Source: Pseudomonadota bacterium (GTDB lineage Bacteria > Pseudomonadota > Alphaproteobacteria > Azospirillales > Azospirillaceae). From it: DNA of 7,536 nt. Both the position numbers and the translations under genes were made by a program. How positions within the stretch are numbered: position 1 is the first letter of the stretch; every line of letters starts with the position of its first letter. The notes beneath the pieces were generated by a model that did not search any database, was not told where the DNA came from, and saw nothing but the letters and a program-made list of their open reading frames with translations. Positions 1-6,312 of this stretch are shown piece by piece. Where the stretch lies: assembly GCA_023413605.1 (NCBI GenBank), contig JAEZPL010000704.1:1-7536 (forward strand), written 5' to 3'.

Positions 1-2105
1 TGTCCTGGCTGGTCACCGGCTGGATCCGGCGCATCGTCGGAACCTTCCGGTCCAGCATGCGGCAGAGCGACACCATGCTGCGCGAACGCGCGCGGCAGCT
101 CTACCTCGCCAACTTCTTCGTGGATCACGTCTCGGAGATCGTGGTGCTGGCCGACTCCGCGTTGCGCATCACCTACGTCAACACCTTCGGCTGCACGGCG
201 CTGGGCGCGCCGCTGGACGCGCTGGTCGGCACCCATGCCGACCTGCTGACATCCTTTCAGGGCAGGGGGGGCGAGGCTGAACGCTACGAGACGGTCTACA
301 GGACCCGCGACGGCCGCCTGTTGGACCTGGAGGTGACCGCAAGCCGCGTGACCTACGAGGGCGACGCCTACATCTGCGCCATCGCCCGCGACAACTCCGC
401 GCGCAAGCGGGTGGAATGGGAACTGCGCCTGTCCGCCAAGGTGTTCGACAACGCCGCGGAAGGCATGGTCGTCACCAATGAAAAGAACCAGATCGTCGCG
501 GTGAACGACGCCTTCTGCCGCATCACCGGCTACAGCCGGGACGAGGTGCTGGGCCAGGATCCGTCCAAGATGTCCTCCGGCCGGCAGGATGGCGATTTCT
601 ACAAGGATATGTGGGCGACGCTGCGCGAGGCCGGGCATTGGTCCGGCGAGATCTGGAACCAGCGCAAGTCGGGCGAGATTTTTCCGGAATGGCTCAGCAT
701 CCAGGTGGTGCGGAACGAGGCGGGGGAGGTCGTCAACTACATCGCCGCCTTCTCCGACATCACCGAGAAGCGCGCGCAGGAGGAACGGATCCGCCACCTC
801 GCCCAGTACGACTTCCTGACCGACCTGCCCAACCGTTTCCTGCTGCGCGACCGGCTGGAGCGCGCGATGCTCAGCGCCATCCGCCACGGCCGGAAGGTCG
901 GGCTGCTGTTCGTGGACCTCGACCGCTTCAAGACGATCAACGACAGCCTGGGTCACGGGGTCGGCGACCGGCTGCTGCGCGCGGTCGGCGCGCGGCTGCT
1001 GGAAACTGTGCGGGCCAGCGACACGGTCAGCCGCCAGGGCGGCGACGAGTTCGTCATCCTGATCAACGACATGGAGACGCCCGACGCGGCCGGCGCGGTG
1101 GCCCGCAAGGTGTTGCGGACGATGAGCGACCCCTTCGAGGTGGACGGGCACGAGCTGCAAATCTCACCGTCCATCGGCATCGCCGTCTACCCGGACGACG
1201 GCCAGACCATCGACGCGTTGCTGAAGAGCGCCGACATGGCCATGTACGCCGCCAAGGAGTCGGGCCGCGCCAACCACCAGTTCTTCACGCCGGAGCTGAA
1301 CAAGCGCGCGTCGGAGCGGATGTGGCTGGAAAGCAACCTGCGCAACGCGCTGGCCAACAACGAGATGGAACTGCACTTCCAGCCTCAGTTCTCCGTCGAC
1401 GGCCGTCACCTTGTTGGGGCGGAAGCGCTGGTGCGCTGGCGCCGCCCGGACGGAAAGCTGGTGCCGCCCGGACAGTTCATCCCCGTGGCCGAGGATACCG
1501 GCCTGATCCTGCCGCTCGGCGACTGGGTGCTGGGCGAGGCCTGCCGCCGCGCGGCGGAGCTGATCGCGCACGACCGGTCCCTGCTGATCGCCATCAACCT
1601 GTCGGCGGTGCAAATGCGCCGCCCCGGACTGGCGGAGCGCGTGGCCTTCTGGCTGTCCGCCTACAACGTGCCGCCCAATTGCCTGGAGCTGGAAGTGACC
1701 GAGAGTGTCCTGATGGACAATTCCGACATGGTCGCCAACACCTTCGCCCGGCTGCGCGAGATGGGCGTGGCGCTGGCCATCGACGATTTCGGCACCGGCT
1801 ATTCCAGCCTCAGCTACCTGAAGCGCTTCCGCGTGGACAAGCTGAAGATCGACCGTTCCTTCGTGCTGGGCCTGACCGATGGCTCCGACGGCGGCGCCAT
1901 CACCGAGGCGATCATCGGCATGGCCCGTTCCCTGCGCATGCAGACCATCGCCGAAGGCGTGGAGACGGAGGAGCAGTTCGGCTGCCTCGCCAGGCTCGGC
2001 TGCGACCAGATCCAGGGCTACCTGCTCGCCCGCCCCATGCCCTTCAACGACTTCACCGCCTTCATCGCCGAGCAGGCGGAACGAACGGCGGCCCCGGTGG
2101 CCTGA
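1..2105 (+). CDS. PAS-PAS-GGDEF-EAL cyclic-di-GMP synthase/phosphodiesterase, 5' end outside window
   Basis: This is a signalling protein carrying both cyclic-di-GMP synthesis (GGDEF) and breakdown (EAL) domains. Numbering from the in-frame ATG at 57, there are two PAS folds (about 15-120 and 125-240), GGDEF (about 248-410) and EAL (about 425-675). The GGDEF signature is intact at 328-332, and an RxxD inhibitory site (R319-D322) lies exactly five residues before it, so product inhibition is expected. The EAL domain keeps EAL 456-458, N514, the EVTE run 546-549, the DD pair 576-577, K597, the EGVE run 633-636 and Q653, so both domains look catalytically competent. The frame stays open from 57 back to the left edge and encodes a segment (SWLVTGWIRRIVGTF) like the end of a membrane helix plus its cytoplasmic exit. 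The ATG at 57 also lacks a good ribosome binding site, so an upstream membrane sensor is likely. Which activity dominates cannot be told from sequence. Confidence 0.95.
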   Translation, partial: SWLVTGWIRRIVGTFRSSMRQSDTMLRERARQLYLANFFVDHVSEIVVLADSALRITYVNTFGCTALGAPLDALVGTHADLLTSFQGRGGEAERYETVYRTRDGRLLDLEVTASRVTYEGDAYICAIARDNSARKRVEWELRLSAKVFDNAAEGMVVTNEKNQIVAVNDAFCRITGYSRDEVLGQDPSKMSSGRQDGDFYKDMWATLREAGHWSGEIWNQRKSGEIFPEWLSIQVVRNEAGEVVNYIAAFSDITEKRAQEERIRHLAQYDFLTDLPNRFLLRDRLERAMLSAIRHGRKVGLLFVDLDRFKTINDSLGHGVGDRLLRAVGARLLETVRASDTVSRQGGDEFVILINDMETPDAAGAVARKVLRTMSDPFEVDGHELQISPSIGIAVYPDDGQTIDALLKSADMAMYAAKESGRANHQFFTPELNKRASERMWLESNLRNALANNEMELHFQPQFSVDGRHLVGAEALVRWRRPDGKLVPPGQFIPVAEDTGLILPLGDWVLGEACRRAAELIAHDRSLLIAINLSAVQMRRPGLAERVAFWLSAYNVPPNCLELEVTESVLMDNSDMVANTFARLREMGVALAIDDFGTGYSSLSYLKRFRVDKLKIDRSFVLGLTDGSDGGAITEAIIGMARSLRMQTIAEGVETEEQFGCLARLGCDQIQGYLLARPMPFNDFTAFIAEQAERTAAPVA

Positions 2106-2138
2106 GCGCCCACCGACAGCAGGTTCCCCGGCGTCTTC

Positions 2139-2175
2139 GGGTGCACGGTCCGGTTCCCTTCCGGGTCGGGCACCC
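2139..2175. terminator. Hairpin between convergent genes, probable bidirectional terminator
   Basis: The arms at 2139-2153 and 2161-2175 pair over 15 positions, with one A/G mismatch and two G-T wobbles, around the 7-base loop TTCCCTT. It sits in the 83-bp gap between the stop of the GGDEF-EAL gene and the stop of radC. Neither side has a T-run, so classical intrinsic termination is uncertain, but location and stem length fit a shared terminator. Confidence 0.55.
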
Positions 2176-2188
2176 TGCGGCGGCGCGG

Positions 2189-2959
2189 CTACATCAGCCC
2201 CTGCGCCTTGAAGCTGGTGTGCTTGCCCTTGCCGACGATGATGTGGTCGTGGATCGCGATGCCGACGGCATGGGCGGCACGCACGATCTCCTTGGTCATC
2301 TCGATGTCGGCGCGGCTGGGCGTCGGGTCGCCCGAGGGGTGGTTGTGCACCAGGATGATGGCGCTGGCCGACAGCTCCAGCGCGCGCTTCACGACCTCAC
2401 GCGGGTAGACGGGCGTATGGTCCACGGTGCCGGTCTGCTGCACCTCGTCGGCGATCAGCTTGTTCTTGCGGTCCAGGAACAGCAGGCGGAACTGCTCCAT
2501 CGGTTCGTGCGCCATGGCCGCGGTGCAGTATTCCAGCAAGGCCTGCCAGGAGGCCAGAACCGGCCGGTTGATCACCTGCTGCCGCATGCCGCGCAATGCC
2601 GCCGCCCCGACCACCCGCACCATGGCCACCGCCTTGTCGGAGGCGAGCGAGACGCCGTCGACGCTGAAGCCGCGCAGCCGCTCCGGCGGCGCGTTGACCA
2701 CGCCCCACAGGTCGCCGAAAGCCTTGATCAGCGTCTTGGCGAGCGGCTTCACGTCGCGGCGCGGGTTGACCGCGAACAGGATCATCTCCAGAAGCTCGTA
2801 ATCCTGGAGCGCGTCCGCCCCGCCCTCCAGGAAGCGGGTGTAGAGCCGTGCCCGGTGGCCCTGGTAATGCGGCTCGTCCGGGGGTAGGCCGGCGGCGGTC
2901 GCCGCAGGCGGCTCCAGCCCCAGGGCCAACAGCCCCGGCGCCGCAGCCGCGTCCCCCAT
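2189..2959 (-). CDS. radC: RadC family JAB/MPN-domain protein
   Basis: Member of the RadC (UPF0758) family. It was named for DNA repair, but that role is disputed and the true biochemical function is unclear. The C-terminal half is a JAB1/MPN metalloprotease-like domain. With the start used here, the zinc-binding HxHx7SxxD motif is complete at H205, H207, S215 and D218, within the run VHNHPSGDPTPSRAD. The N-terminal half has the helix-hairpin-helix-like region typical of the family. I chose the ATG at 2959 (256 residues) because AGGAAGG lies just upstream. An ATG at 2986 or a TTG at 3004 would give up to 271 residues but have poor ribosome binding sites, and the extra residues are low complexity. 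The gene is downstream of map on the same strand, 133 bp away. Family assignment is firm; function is not. Confidence 0.93.
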   Translation of the reverse strand: MGDAAAAPGLLALGLEPPAATAAGLPPDEPHYQGHRARLYTRFLEGGADALQDYELLEMILFAVNPRRDVKPLAKTLIKAFGDLWGVVNAPPERLRGFSVDGVSLASDKAVAMVRVVGAAALRGMRQQVINRPVLASWQALLEYCTAAMAHEPMEQFRLLFLDRKNKLIADEVQQTGTVDHTPVYPREVVKRALELSASAIILVHNHPSGDPTPSRADIEMTKEIVRAAHAVGIAIHDHIIVGKGKHTSFKAQGLM

Positions 2960-3017
2960 GCCCTTCCTGGTTTTGATCCCGCCCATGCCCGCGCCGCCAT
3001 ACAAAGGTGTGCGCGGG

Positions 3018-3046
3018 ACTATACCTCTTTCGCGGGAAAATCACAT
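3018..3046 (-). promoter_or_regulatory. Weak candidate promoter for radC
   Basis: On the minus strand a TATAGT -10 element (3018-3023) is preceded, 17 bases away, by ATGTGA (3041-3046), which matches only three of six -35 positions. Transcription would begin near 3011, which suits the radC start at 2959 and would leave almost no leader for the TTG at 3004. Only the -10 is convincing. Confidence 0.25.
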
Positions 3047-3062
3047 CGCGCGGCGCGCCTGG

Positions 3063-3083
3063 CCTTCTCCCCGTGGGAAAAGG
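3063..3083 (-). terminator. Hairpin between map and radC
   Basis: Positions 3063-3071 pair with 3075-3083 (eight pairs, one mismatch, 3-base loop). On the minus strand it reads CCTTTTCCC, ACG, GGGAGAAGG. It lies 10 bp past the map stop and could end or attenuate map transcription before radC. There is no T-run after it. It also resembles the CCCTCTCCC-type palindromes I recall scattered between genes in alphaproteobacteria, so it may be a decayed copy of such an element. Confidence 0.4.
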
Positions 3084-3092
3084 GGACGGTCC

Positions 3093-3926
3093 TCAAACCG
3101 TCTCCTTTGCCTCCTCGGCCGGGACGGGGTAGGGCGGCTTGGTGTAGCCGGCGGGCGAGAGGGTGAAGATCTCGCAGCCGTCCTTGGTCACGCCGATGGA
3201 ATGCTCGAACTGGGCGGACAGGGACTTGTCCTTGGTCACGGCGGTCCAGCCGTCGCCCAGGATCTTCACGTCATAGCGGCCGGCGTTGATCATCGGTTCG
3301 ATGGTGAAGATCATGCCTTCCTTCAGCACCACGCCGGTGCCGGGGTTGCCGAAATGCAGGACCGACGGCGGCTCGTGGAAGACGCGGCCGAGGCCGTGGC
3401 CGCAGAAGTCGCGCACCACCGAGAAGCGGTGGCCTTCCGCGAAGGTCTGGATGGCGTGGCCGATGTCACCCAGAGTGGCGCCCGGCTTCACCTGATCGAT
3501 GCCGATCATCAGCGCGTCGTAGGTGACATCCACCAGCTTCTTCGCCTTCACGCTGACGTCGCCGCACAGGTACATGCGGCTGCTGTCGCCGTACCAGCCG
3601 TCCAGGATGGGGGTCACGTCGATGTTCAGGATGTCCCCGTTCATCAGCCGCTTGTCGCCGGGAATGCCGTGGCAGACCACATGGTTGACCGAGATGCAGT
3701 TCGCCCGCGGAAAGCCGCGGTAGCCGAGCGGCGCCGGAATGCCGCCGTGGTCGCGGATGAACTGTTCCAGCAGCCGGTCCAGTTCGCCGGTGGTGATGCC
3801 CGGCTGCACGTAGGGCGTGATGAAGTCGAGCGTGGCGGCGGCCAGCCGGCCAGCCTTGCGCATGCCCTCGAAGTCCTCCGGCCCGTGGATCCGGATGCGA
3901 TGGGAATCGAGGTCGTTGTGGTCCAA
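3093..3926 (-). CDS. map: Methionine aminopeptidase, type I
   Basis: Cytosolic metalloprotease that removes the initiator methionine from new proteins after deformylation. With the start used here (277 residues) all five metal ligands are present: D103 (NIDVT), D114 (YGDSS), H184 (RVFHEPP), E210 (TIEPM) and E241 (FEHSI). The substrate-contacting histidine H86 (VCHGIPG) is also there. No insert or zinc-finger extension is seen, so this is the plain type I form, close to the 264 residues of the E. coli enzyme. I prefer the TTG at 3926 because AGGGG stands 8 bases before it. A TTG at 3944 adds six residues but falls inside the T-run of the upstream hairpin and has no good binding site. No in-frame ATG precedes the conserved HGPEDFEGMRKAG region. 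The gene lies between sfsA and radC on the same strand. Confidence 0.96.
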   Translation of the reverse strand: MDHNDLDSHRIRIHGPEDFEGMRKAGRLAAATLDFITPYVQPGITTGELDRLLEQFIRDHGGIPAPLGYRGFPRANCISVNHVVCHGIPGDKRLMNGDILNIDVTPILDGWYGDSSRMYLCGDVSVKAKKLVDVTYDALMIGIDQVKPGATLGDIGHAIQTFAEGHRFSVVRDFCGHGLGRVFHEPPSVLHFGNPGTGVVLKEGMIFTIEPMINAGRYDVKILGDGWTAVTKDKSLSAQFEHSIGVTKDGCEIFTLSPAGYTKPPYPVPAEEAKETV

Positions 3927-3934
3927 GAGAGTAA

Positions 3935-3939
3935 CCCCT
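3935..3939 (-). promoter_or_regulatory. Ribosome binding site deciding the map start
   Basis: The minus strand reads AGGGG here, 8 bases before the TTG at 3926. It lies inside the open frame that would begin at the TTG at 3944, so it argues for the shorter protein. Confidence 0.5.
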
Positions 3940-3944
3940 ATCAA

Positions 3945-3988
3945 AAACGAACGGCCTTGCGGCTGTCAGAAACGAATGGCCTCGCGGC
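3945..3988. repeat. Imperfect 19-bp tandem repeat, 25-bp period
   Basis: Copies at 3945-3963 and 3970-3988 share AAACGAA, GGCCT and GCGGC and differ at two positions. They look like a local duplication of the hairpin unit described in the overlapping terminator entry. The duplication explains most of the short gap between sfsA and map. Confidence 0.7.
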
Positions 3989-3990
3989 CA
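3945..3990 (-). terminator. Tandem duplicated GNRA-capped hairpins after sfsA
   Basis: Two imperfect copies of a 19-bp unit (3945-3963 and 3970-3988, 17 of 19 identical, 25-bp period) each hold a small hairpin. On the minus strand the first met is TGGCC-GCGA-GGCCA (3977-3990), followed by TTCGTTTC. The second is CAGCC-GCAA-GGCCG (3952-3965, one A/C mismatch), followed by TTCGTTTTT. Both loops are GNRA tetraloops and both stems run into T-rich sequence, as in intrinsic terminators. They lie between the sfsA stop and the map start, so they probably end sfsA transcripts. The stems are short, so efficiency is uncertain. Confidence 0.5.
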
Positions 3991-4016
3991 ACCTGTCGCG
4001 ATCAGTCCTGTTGCGG

Positions 4017-4757
4017 TCAGTCCAGGCGCAGCGGCAGCGGACGGTCCAGTTCGATCGCCTCCGGCGTGATCCTACAGGACCAGCACACGGCTTCCACCCC
4101 GGATTCGAGCGCCCGGCGCAAGCCGGCGGCGTAGGTCGGGTCGATGTCCGCGGCGATTCGGAAGTAGGCGCAGTCGGCACGCTGCACAAGGTACACCATG
4201 ACGGCCCGCGCGCCCTGGCGCACCATGTCCGTCATTTCCTCCAGATGCTTGGCGCCGCGCGCTGTGACGCAGTCCGGAAACTCCGCGGCCAGCCCATCGC
4301 CGCGGTCCGGCCGGCGCAGGTGGACGTTCTTCACCTCCACATAGGCCGGCGGGCGGCCCCCGTCCCCGGCGTCGTCCTCCAGCAGCACGTCGATGCGGGA
4401 GTTCCTGCCGTATTTCACCTCGCGCCGCAGGCGGGCGTAGCCGGCCAGTTCCGGGATCGTGCCGGCGGCGATCGCCGCTGCGACCAGCCCGTTGGGGTGC
4501 GACGTGTTGACGCCGACGAGGCATGTTCCATGGGGGCCGCCATCGGCCTCGACCAGTTCCAGCGTGTGGGCGAGCTTGCGGTTGGGATTGTCGGACCGCG
4601 ACAGCCAGACGACGGATCCCGGGGCGTCCAGCCCGATCATGCTGCCGGAATTGGGCACATGGGCGGTGATCACGTCGCCGTTCAGGTCCACGTCGGCGAG
4701 GAACCGCTTGTAGCGGCGGACGAGGCGGCCTTGAAGGAGGGGGGTGGGGAAGCGCAT
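4017..4757 (-). CDS. sfsA: SfsA family protein (sugar fermentation stimulation protein)
   Basis: SfsA was named in E. coli, where extra copies boost maltose use in certain mutants, and DNA binding has been reported. The physiological role in alphaproteobacteria is unknown. The 246-residue protein has the usual length and architecture: an N-terminal OB-like region (about 1-80, with the conserved HVPNSGSM run 33-40), then a nuclease-like fold with the PD-(D/E)xK pattern at D123 (SRIDVLL), E141 and K143 (YVEVKNVHL). The family-typical FPDCVTARGAKHLEEM run is at 160-175. The ATG at 4757 gives the canonical MRFPTPLLQGRLVRRYKRF opening. No Shine-Dalgarno sequence is visible before it, and the candidate promoter would leave a leader of only a few bases. 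It is divergent from the CinA-like gene and upstream of map on the same strand. Confidence 0.95.
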   Translation of the reverse strand: MRFPTPLLQGRLVRRYKRFLADVDLNGDVITAHVPNSGSMIGLDAPGSVVWLSRSDNPNRKLAHTLELVEADGGPHGTCLVGVNTSHPNGLVAAAIAAGTIPELAGYARLRREVKYGRNSRIDVLLEDDAGDGGRPPAYVEVKNVHLRRPDRGDGLAAEFPDCVTARGAKHLEEMTDMVRQGARAVMVYLVQRADCAYFRIAADIDPTYAAGLRRALESGVEAVCWSCRITPEAIELDRPLPLRLD

Positions 4758-4769
4758 CTTGAGGGCTAC

Positions 4770-4797
4770 GTTAAAGCTCTACCCCTCCCTCCGGCAA
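4770..4797 (-). promoter_or_regulatory. Candidate promoter for sfsA giving a near-leaderless transcript
   Basis: The minus strand shows TTGCCG (4792-4797) as -35 and, 16 bases on, TTTAAC (4770-4775) as -10, each matching four of six consensus positions. Initiation would fall near 4763, only about five bases before the sfsA ATG. That fits the lack of a ribosome binding site, but the match is modest. Confidence 0.3.
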
Positions 4798-4807
4798 GCC
4801 CGCCGGA
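4790..4807. promoter_or_regulatory. Inverted repeat in the divergent sfsA/CinA-like intergenic region
   Basis: TCCGGC (4790-4795) and GCCGGA (4802-4807) form a perfect 6-bp inverted repeat around AAGCCC. It overlaps the -35 of the candidate sfsA promoter and lies about 40 bp before the CinA-like start, so it could be an operator or a leader hairpin. In such GC-rich DNA a chance dyad is also quite possible. Confidence 0.3.
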
Positions 4808-4845
4808 CCGTCCCACACGCCATCCGAGCACGGAGCCCACTCCGC

Positions 4846-5646
4846 ATGTCCACGCCCGCCTCCAGCCAGACCATTCCCGACCCGGCCACCCTCAACCCGA
4901 CGGCCGCCGTTCTGATCATCGGGAACGAGATTCTGTCCGGCCGCACCAAGGACGCCAACCTGCCGCACATCGCGGAAAAGTTGGGCGGGATCGGCATCCG
5001 CCTGCGCGAGGCGCGCGTCGTCCCGGACGTGGAGGAGGAGATCATCGCGACGCTGGACGCCCTGCGCGCCCGCTACAGCTACGTCTTCACCACCGGCGGT
5101 ATCGGCCCGACGCACGACGACATCACCTCGGCCTGCGTCGCCAAAGCCTTCGGCGTGGCGCTGGAGCGCAACCCGGAAGCGGTGGCGCGGCTGGAGCGGC
5201 ACTACGGCGACCCGTCGAAGCTGAACGAGGCGCGGCTGCGCATGGCGAACATCCCCGCGGGGGCCACGCTGGTGGACAACCCGATCAGCGCGGCGCCGGG
5301 GTTCCAGATCGGCAACGTCTTCGTGATGGCCGGCGTGCCCAACATCATGCAGGCGATGCTCGACGGCGTCCTGCCGCGCCTTCAGGGCGGCCCGGCACTG
5401 CACGCCCGCACCGTGGCCTGCGAACTGGCGGAGGGCCGGATCGCGGAGGATCTGGGCGCGCTCCAGGACCATTATCCGGACCTGGAGATCGGCAGCTATC
5501 CCTATTTCCGAAACGGCTTTTTCGGCGTCAGCCTCGTCCTGCGCGGCACCGACGAACCCCGCCTGGAGGCCGCGACGGAGGAACTGGCCGGCATCGTCCG
5601 CCGGCTGGGCGGTACGCCCAACGTCACGGTTGGCGCCAAAGGGTAG
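4846..5646 (+). CDS. CinA-like protein, MoaB/MogA-type domain (COG1058), no deamidase domain
   Basis: The 266-residue protein matches the N-terminal part of CinA. Residues about 18-170 form the MoaB/MogA-like fold, with the opening AVLIIGNEILSGRTKDAN (21-38) and the nucleotide-binding loop TTGGIGPTHDDIT (82-94). Residues about 186-255 match the KH-like part of CinA (AEGRIAEDL, then IGSYPYF). The C-terminal PncC-type nicotinamide-nucleotide deamidase domain of full-length CinA is absent. COG1058 domains have reported ADP-ribose pyrophosphatase activity, and relatives occur in eukaryotic FAD synthase, so nucleotide pyrophosphatase is a reasonable guess; a direct competence role is not implied. 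The ATG at 4846 follows GGAG at 4832-4835 by 10 bases. An in-frame start at 4744 would overlap sfsA and add non-conserved residues. It is divergent from sfsA. Confidence 0.9.
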   Translation: MSTPASSQTIPDPATLNPTAAVLIIGNEILSGRTKDANLPHIAEKLGGIGIRLREARVVPDVEEEIIATLDALRARYSYVFTTGGIGPTHDDITSACVAKAFGVALERNPEAVARLERHYGDPSKLNEARLRMANIPAGATLVDNPISAAPGFQIGNVFVMAGVPNIMQAMLDGVLPRLQGGPALHARTVACELAEGRIAEDLGALQDHYPDLEIGSYPYFRNGFFGVSLVLRGTDEPRLEAATEELAGIVRRLGGTPNVTVGAKG

Positions 5647-5651
5647 GTGGG

Positions 5652-5677
5652 GCACCCAAGCGGCAATCCGTGGGTGT
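5652..5677 (+). terminator. Probable terminator of the CinA-like gene
   Basis: GCACCCA (5652-5658) pairs with TGGGTGT (5671-5677), and CGG/CCG (5661-5663, 5668-5670) continue the stem past a 2-base bulge to a CAAT loop. It lies 6 bp after the stop codon. The sequence that follows (GACATATTGTCGC) is AT-richer than its surroundings but has no real T-run. Confidence 0.45.
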
Positions 5678-5731
5678 GACATATTGTCGCTACTCTAAAC
5701 CAATCCATGTTGAAGAGATCGGAGTGACGAT

Positions 5732-5992
5732 GTGAAGCCTCGTGTCATGAAGCCTTTCGAGAAAGCCGCCATCCTGTTCCTGCTGAAGCACCTGCTGTCC
5801 GGCGTGGCCGGGGCCGTGGTGCTCGGCTCTGGCCTGCTGATCTTCGACGTTGCCAATCTGGCGACGCTGATCGGTCGGAGCGAATACGGCCTTGTCGCCA
5901 CGGTGATGCTGTATGCCGGCCTGATGCTCACCTTCGGCAGCGTGGCGATGGGAATCGGCGTGATGACCCTGAACGAGGACACGCGCCCGTAA
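5732..5992 (+). CDS. Small two-helix membrane protein, 86 residues
   Basis: I do not recognise this family. The protein has a basic N-terminus (K2, R4, K7, K11, K19), a first hydrophobic helix at about 21-43 and a second at about 54-80, joined by a short polar loop (GRSEYG) and followed by the tail NEDTRP. The positive-inside rule suggests both ends are cytoplasmic. The GTG at 5732 is chosen because GGAG at 5721-5724 is 7 bases upstream; an ATG at 5747 would shorten it by five residues. The ATG at 5730 cannot be the start because TGA follows immediately. It lies 85 bp past the CinA-like gene with a hairpin between, so it is probably transcribed separately, and it converges on another small membrane protein gene. 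Codon usage is typical of its neighbours, which supports a real gene. Confidence 0.8.
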   Translation: MKPRVMKPFEKAAILFLLKHLLSGVAGAVVLGSGLLIFDVANLATLIGRSEYGLVATVMLYAGLMLTFGSVAMGIGVMTLNEDTRP

Positions 5993-5999
5993 GCGGGCG
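5984..5999 (+). terminator. GC hairpin spanning the stop codon of the 86-residue gene
   Basis: CGCCCG (5984-5989) and CGGGCG (5994-5999) pair perfectly around the loop TAAG, which contains the stop codon. It is compact and GC-rich with no T-run after it, so it may be a terminator or simply a 3'-end protecting hairpin. Confidence 0.4.
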
Positions 6000-6033
6000 G
6001 CGTGGACTTAGGCACCTGTGAGTTGGGGCTTGT

Positions 6034-6066
6034 GGTTGGAGGCCTATGGATCGGGGCCTCTGGACC
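6034..6066. terminator. Hairpin between the two convergent small membrane genes
   Basis: GAGGCC (6039-6044) pairs perfectly with GGCCTC (6055-6060) around a 10-base loop. GGT (6034-6036) and ACC (6064-6066) extend it beyond a small internal loop. It stands 8 bp from the stop of the 55-residue minus-strand gene and 41 bp from the stop of the plus-strand gene, the place expected of a shared terminator. No T-run is seen on either side. Confidence 0.45.
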
Positions 6067-6074
6067 GGGCTTGG

Positions 6075-6242
6075 CTAAAACGGCCCGAAGGTCCGGTACG
6101 CCCAGACCAGCCCCACGATGACGGCGAGCCAGATCGCCGCGAATGGCAGCCATGTGCCCCGGTTGCGCGACAGCGCCGCGGGCACGACCAGCACTGCGAC
6201 CATCAGCAGGCTGACCAGCCCCAGCCAATTGAACGACTCCAT
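6075..6242 (-). CDS. Small two-helix membrane protein, 55 residues
   Basis: This short gene is below common length cut-offs. It encodes 55 residues starting MESFNWLGLVSLLMVAVLVV, has a polar loop SRNRGT at 25-30, a second helix at about 31-48 and the tail AYRTFGPF, ending in TAG. GGAGG lies five bases before the ATG, one of the best ribosome binding sites in the window. Both helices are rich in Leu, Val, Ala and Trp, and third codon positions are mostly G or C, as in the neighbours. I recognise no family and assign no function. The two Arg in the loop suggest the loop is cytoplasmic. It converges on the 86-residue membrane gene, with a hairpin between them, and its upstream side faces the dyad-rich region before tRNA-Leu. 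Confidence 0.75.
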   Translation of the reverse strand: MESFNWLGLVSLLMVAVLVVPAALSRNRGTWLPFAAIWLAVIVGLVWAYRTFGPF

Positions 6243-6312
6243 TCAACCCTCCGGTAATCGCTGAGGTTGCGAAGGAAAAGTATGGGGATTCCGTCAGAAG
6301 CGCGCACAGTTC

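Noticed and set aside
611..2887. Plus-strand open frame of 758 codons
   Set aside because: It overlaps the GGDEF-EAL gene in another frame and then runs antisense to radC. The product is Arg/Pro/Gly-rich with no domain.
4771..5682. Minus-strand open frame of 303 codons
   Set aside because: It is the exact antisense of the CinA-like gene and is rich in Arg, Val, His and Gln, typical of shadow frames.
5675..5690. CRP/FNR-type box (TGTGACATATTGTCGC)
   Set aside because: Only the TGTGA half matches; the other half is not TCACA. The 11-bp dyad GACA-TAT-TGTC is short enough to be chance.
2958..5735. Plus-strand open frame of 925 codons
   Set aside because: It lies antisense to radC, map and sfsA and out of frame with the CinA-like gene, all clear family members. 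Its product is low-complexity, Arg/Ala/His-rich, as expected of a shadow frame in GC-rich DNA.
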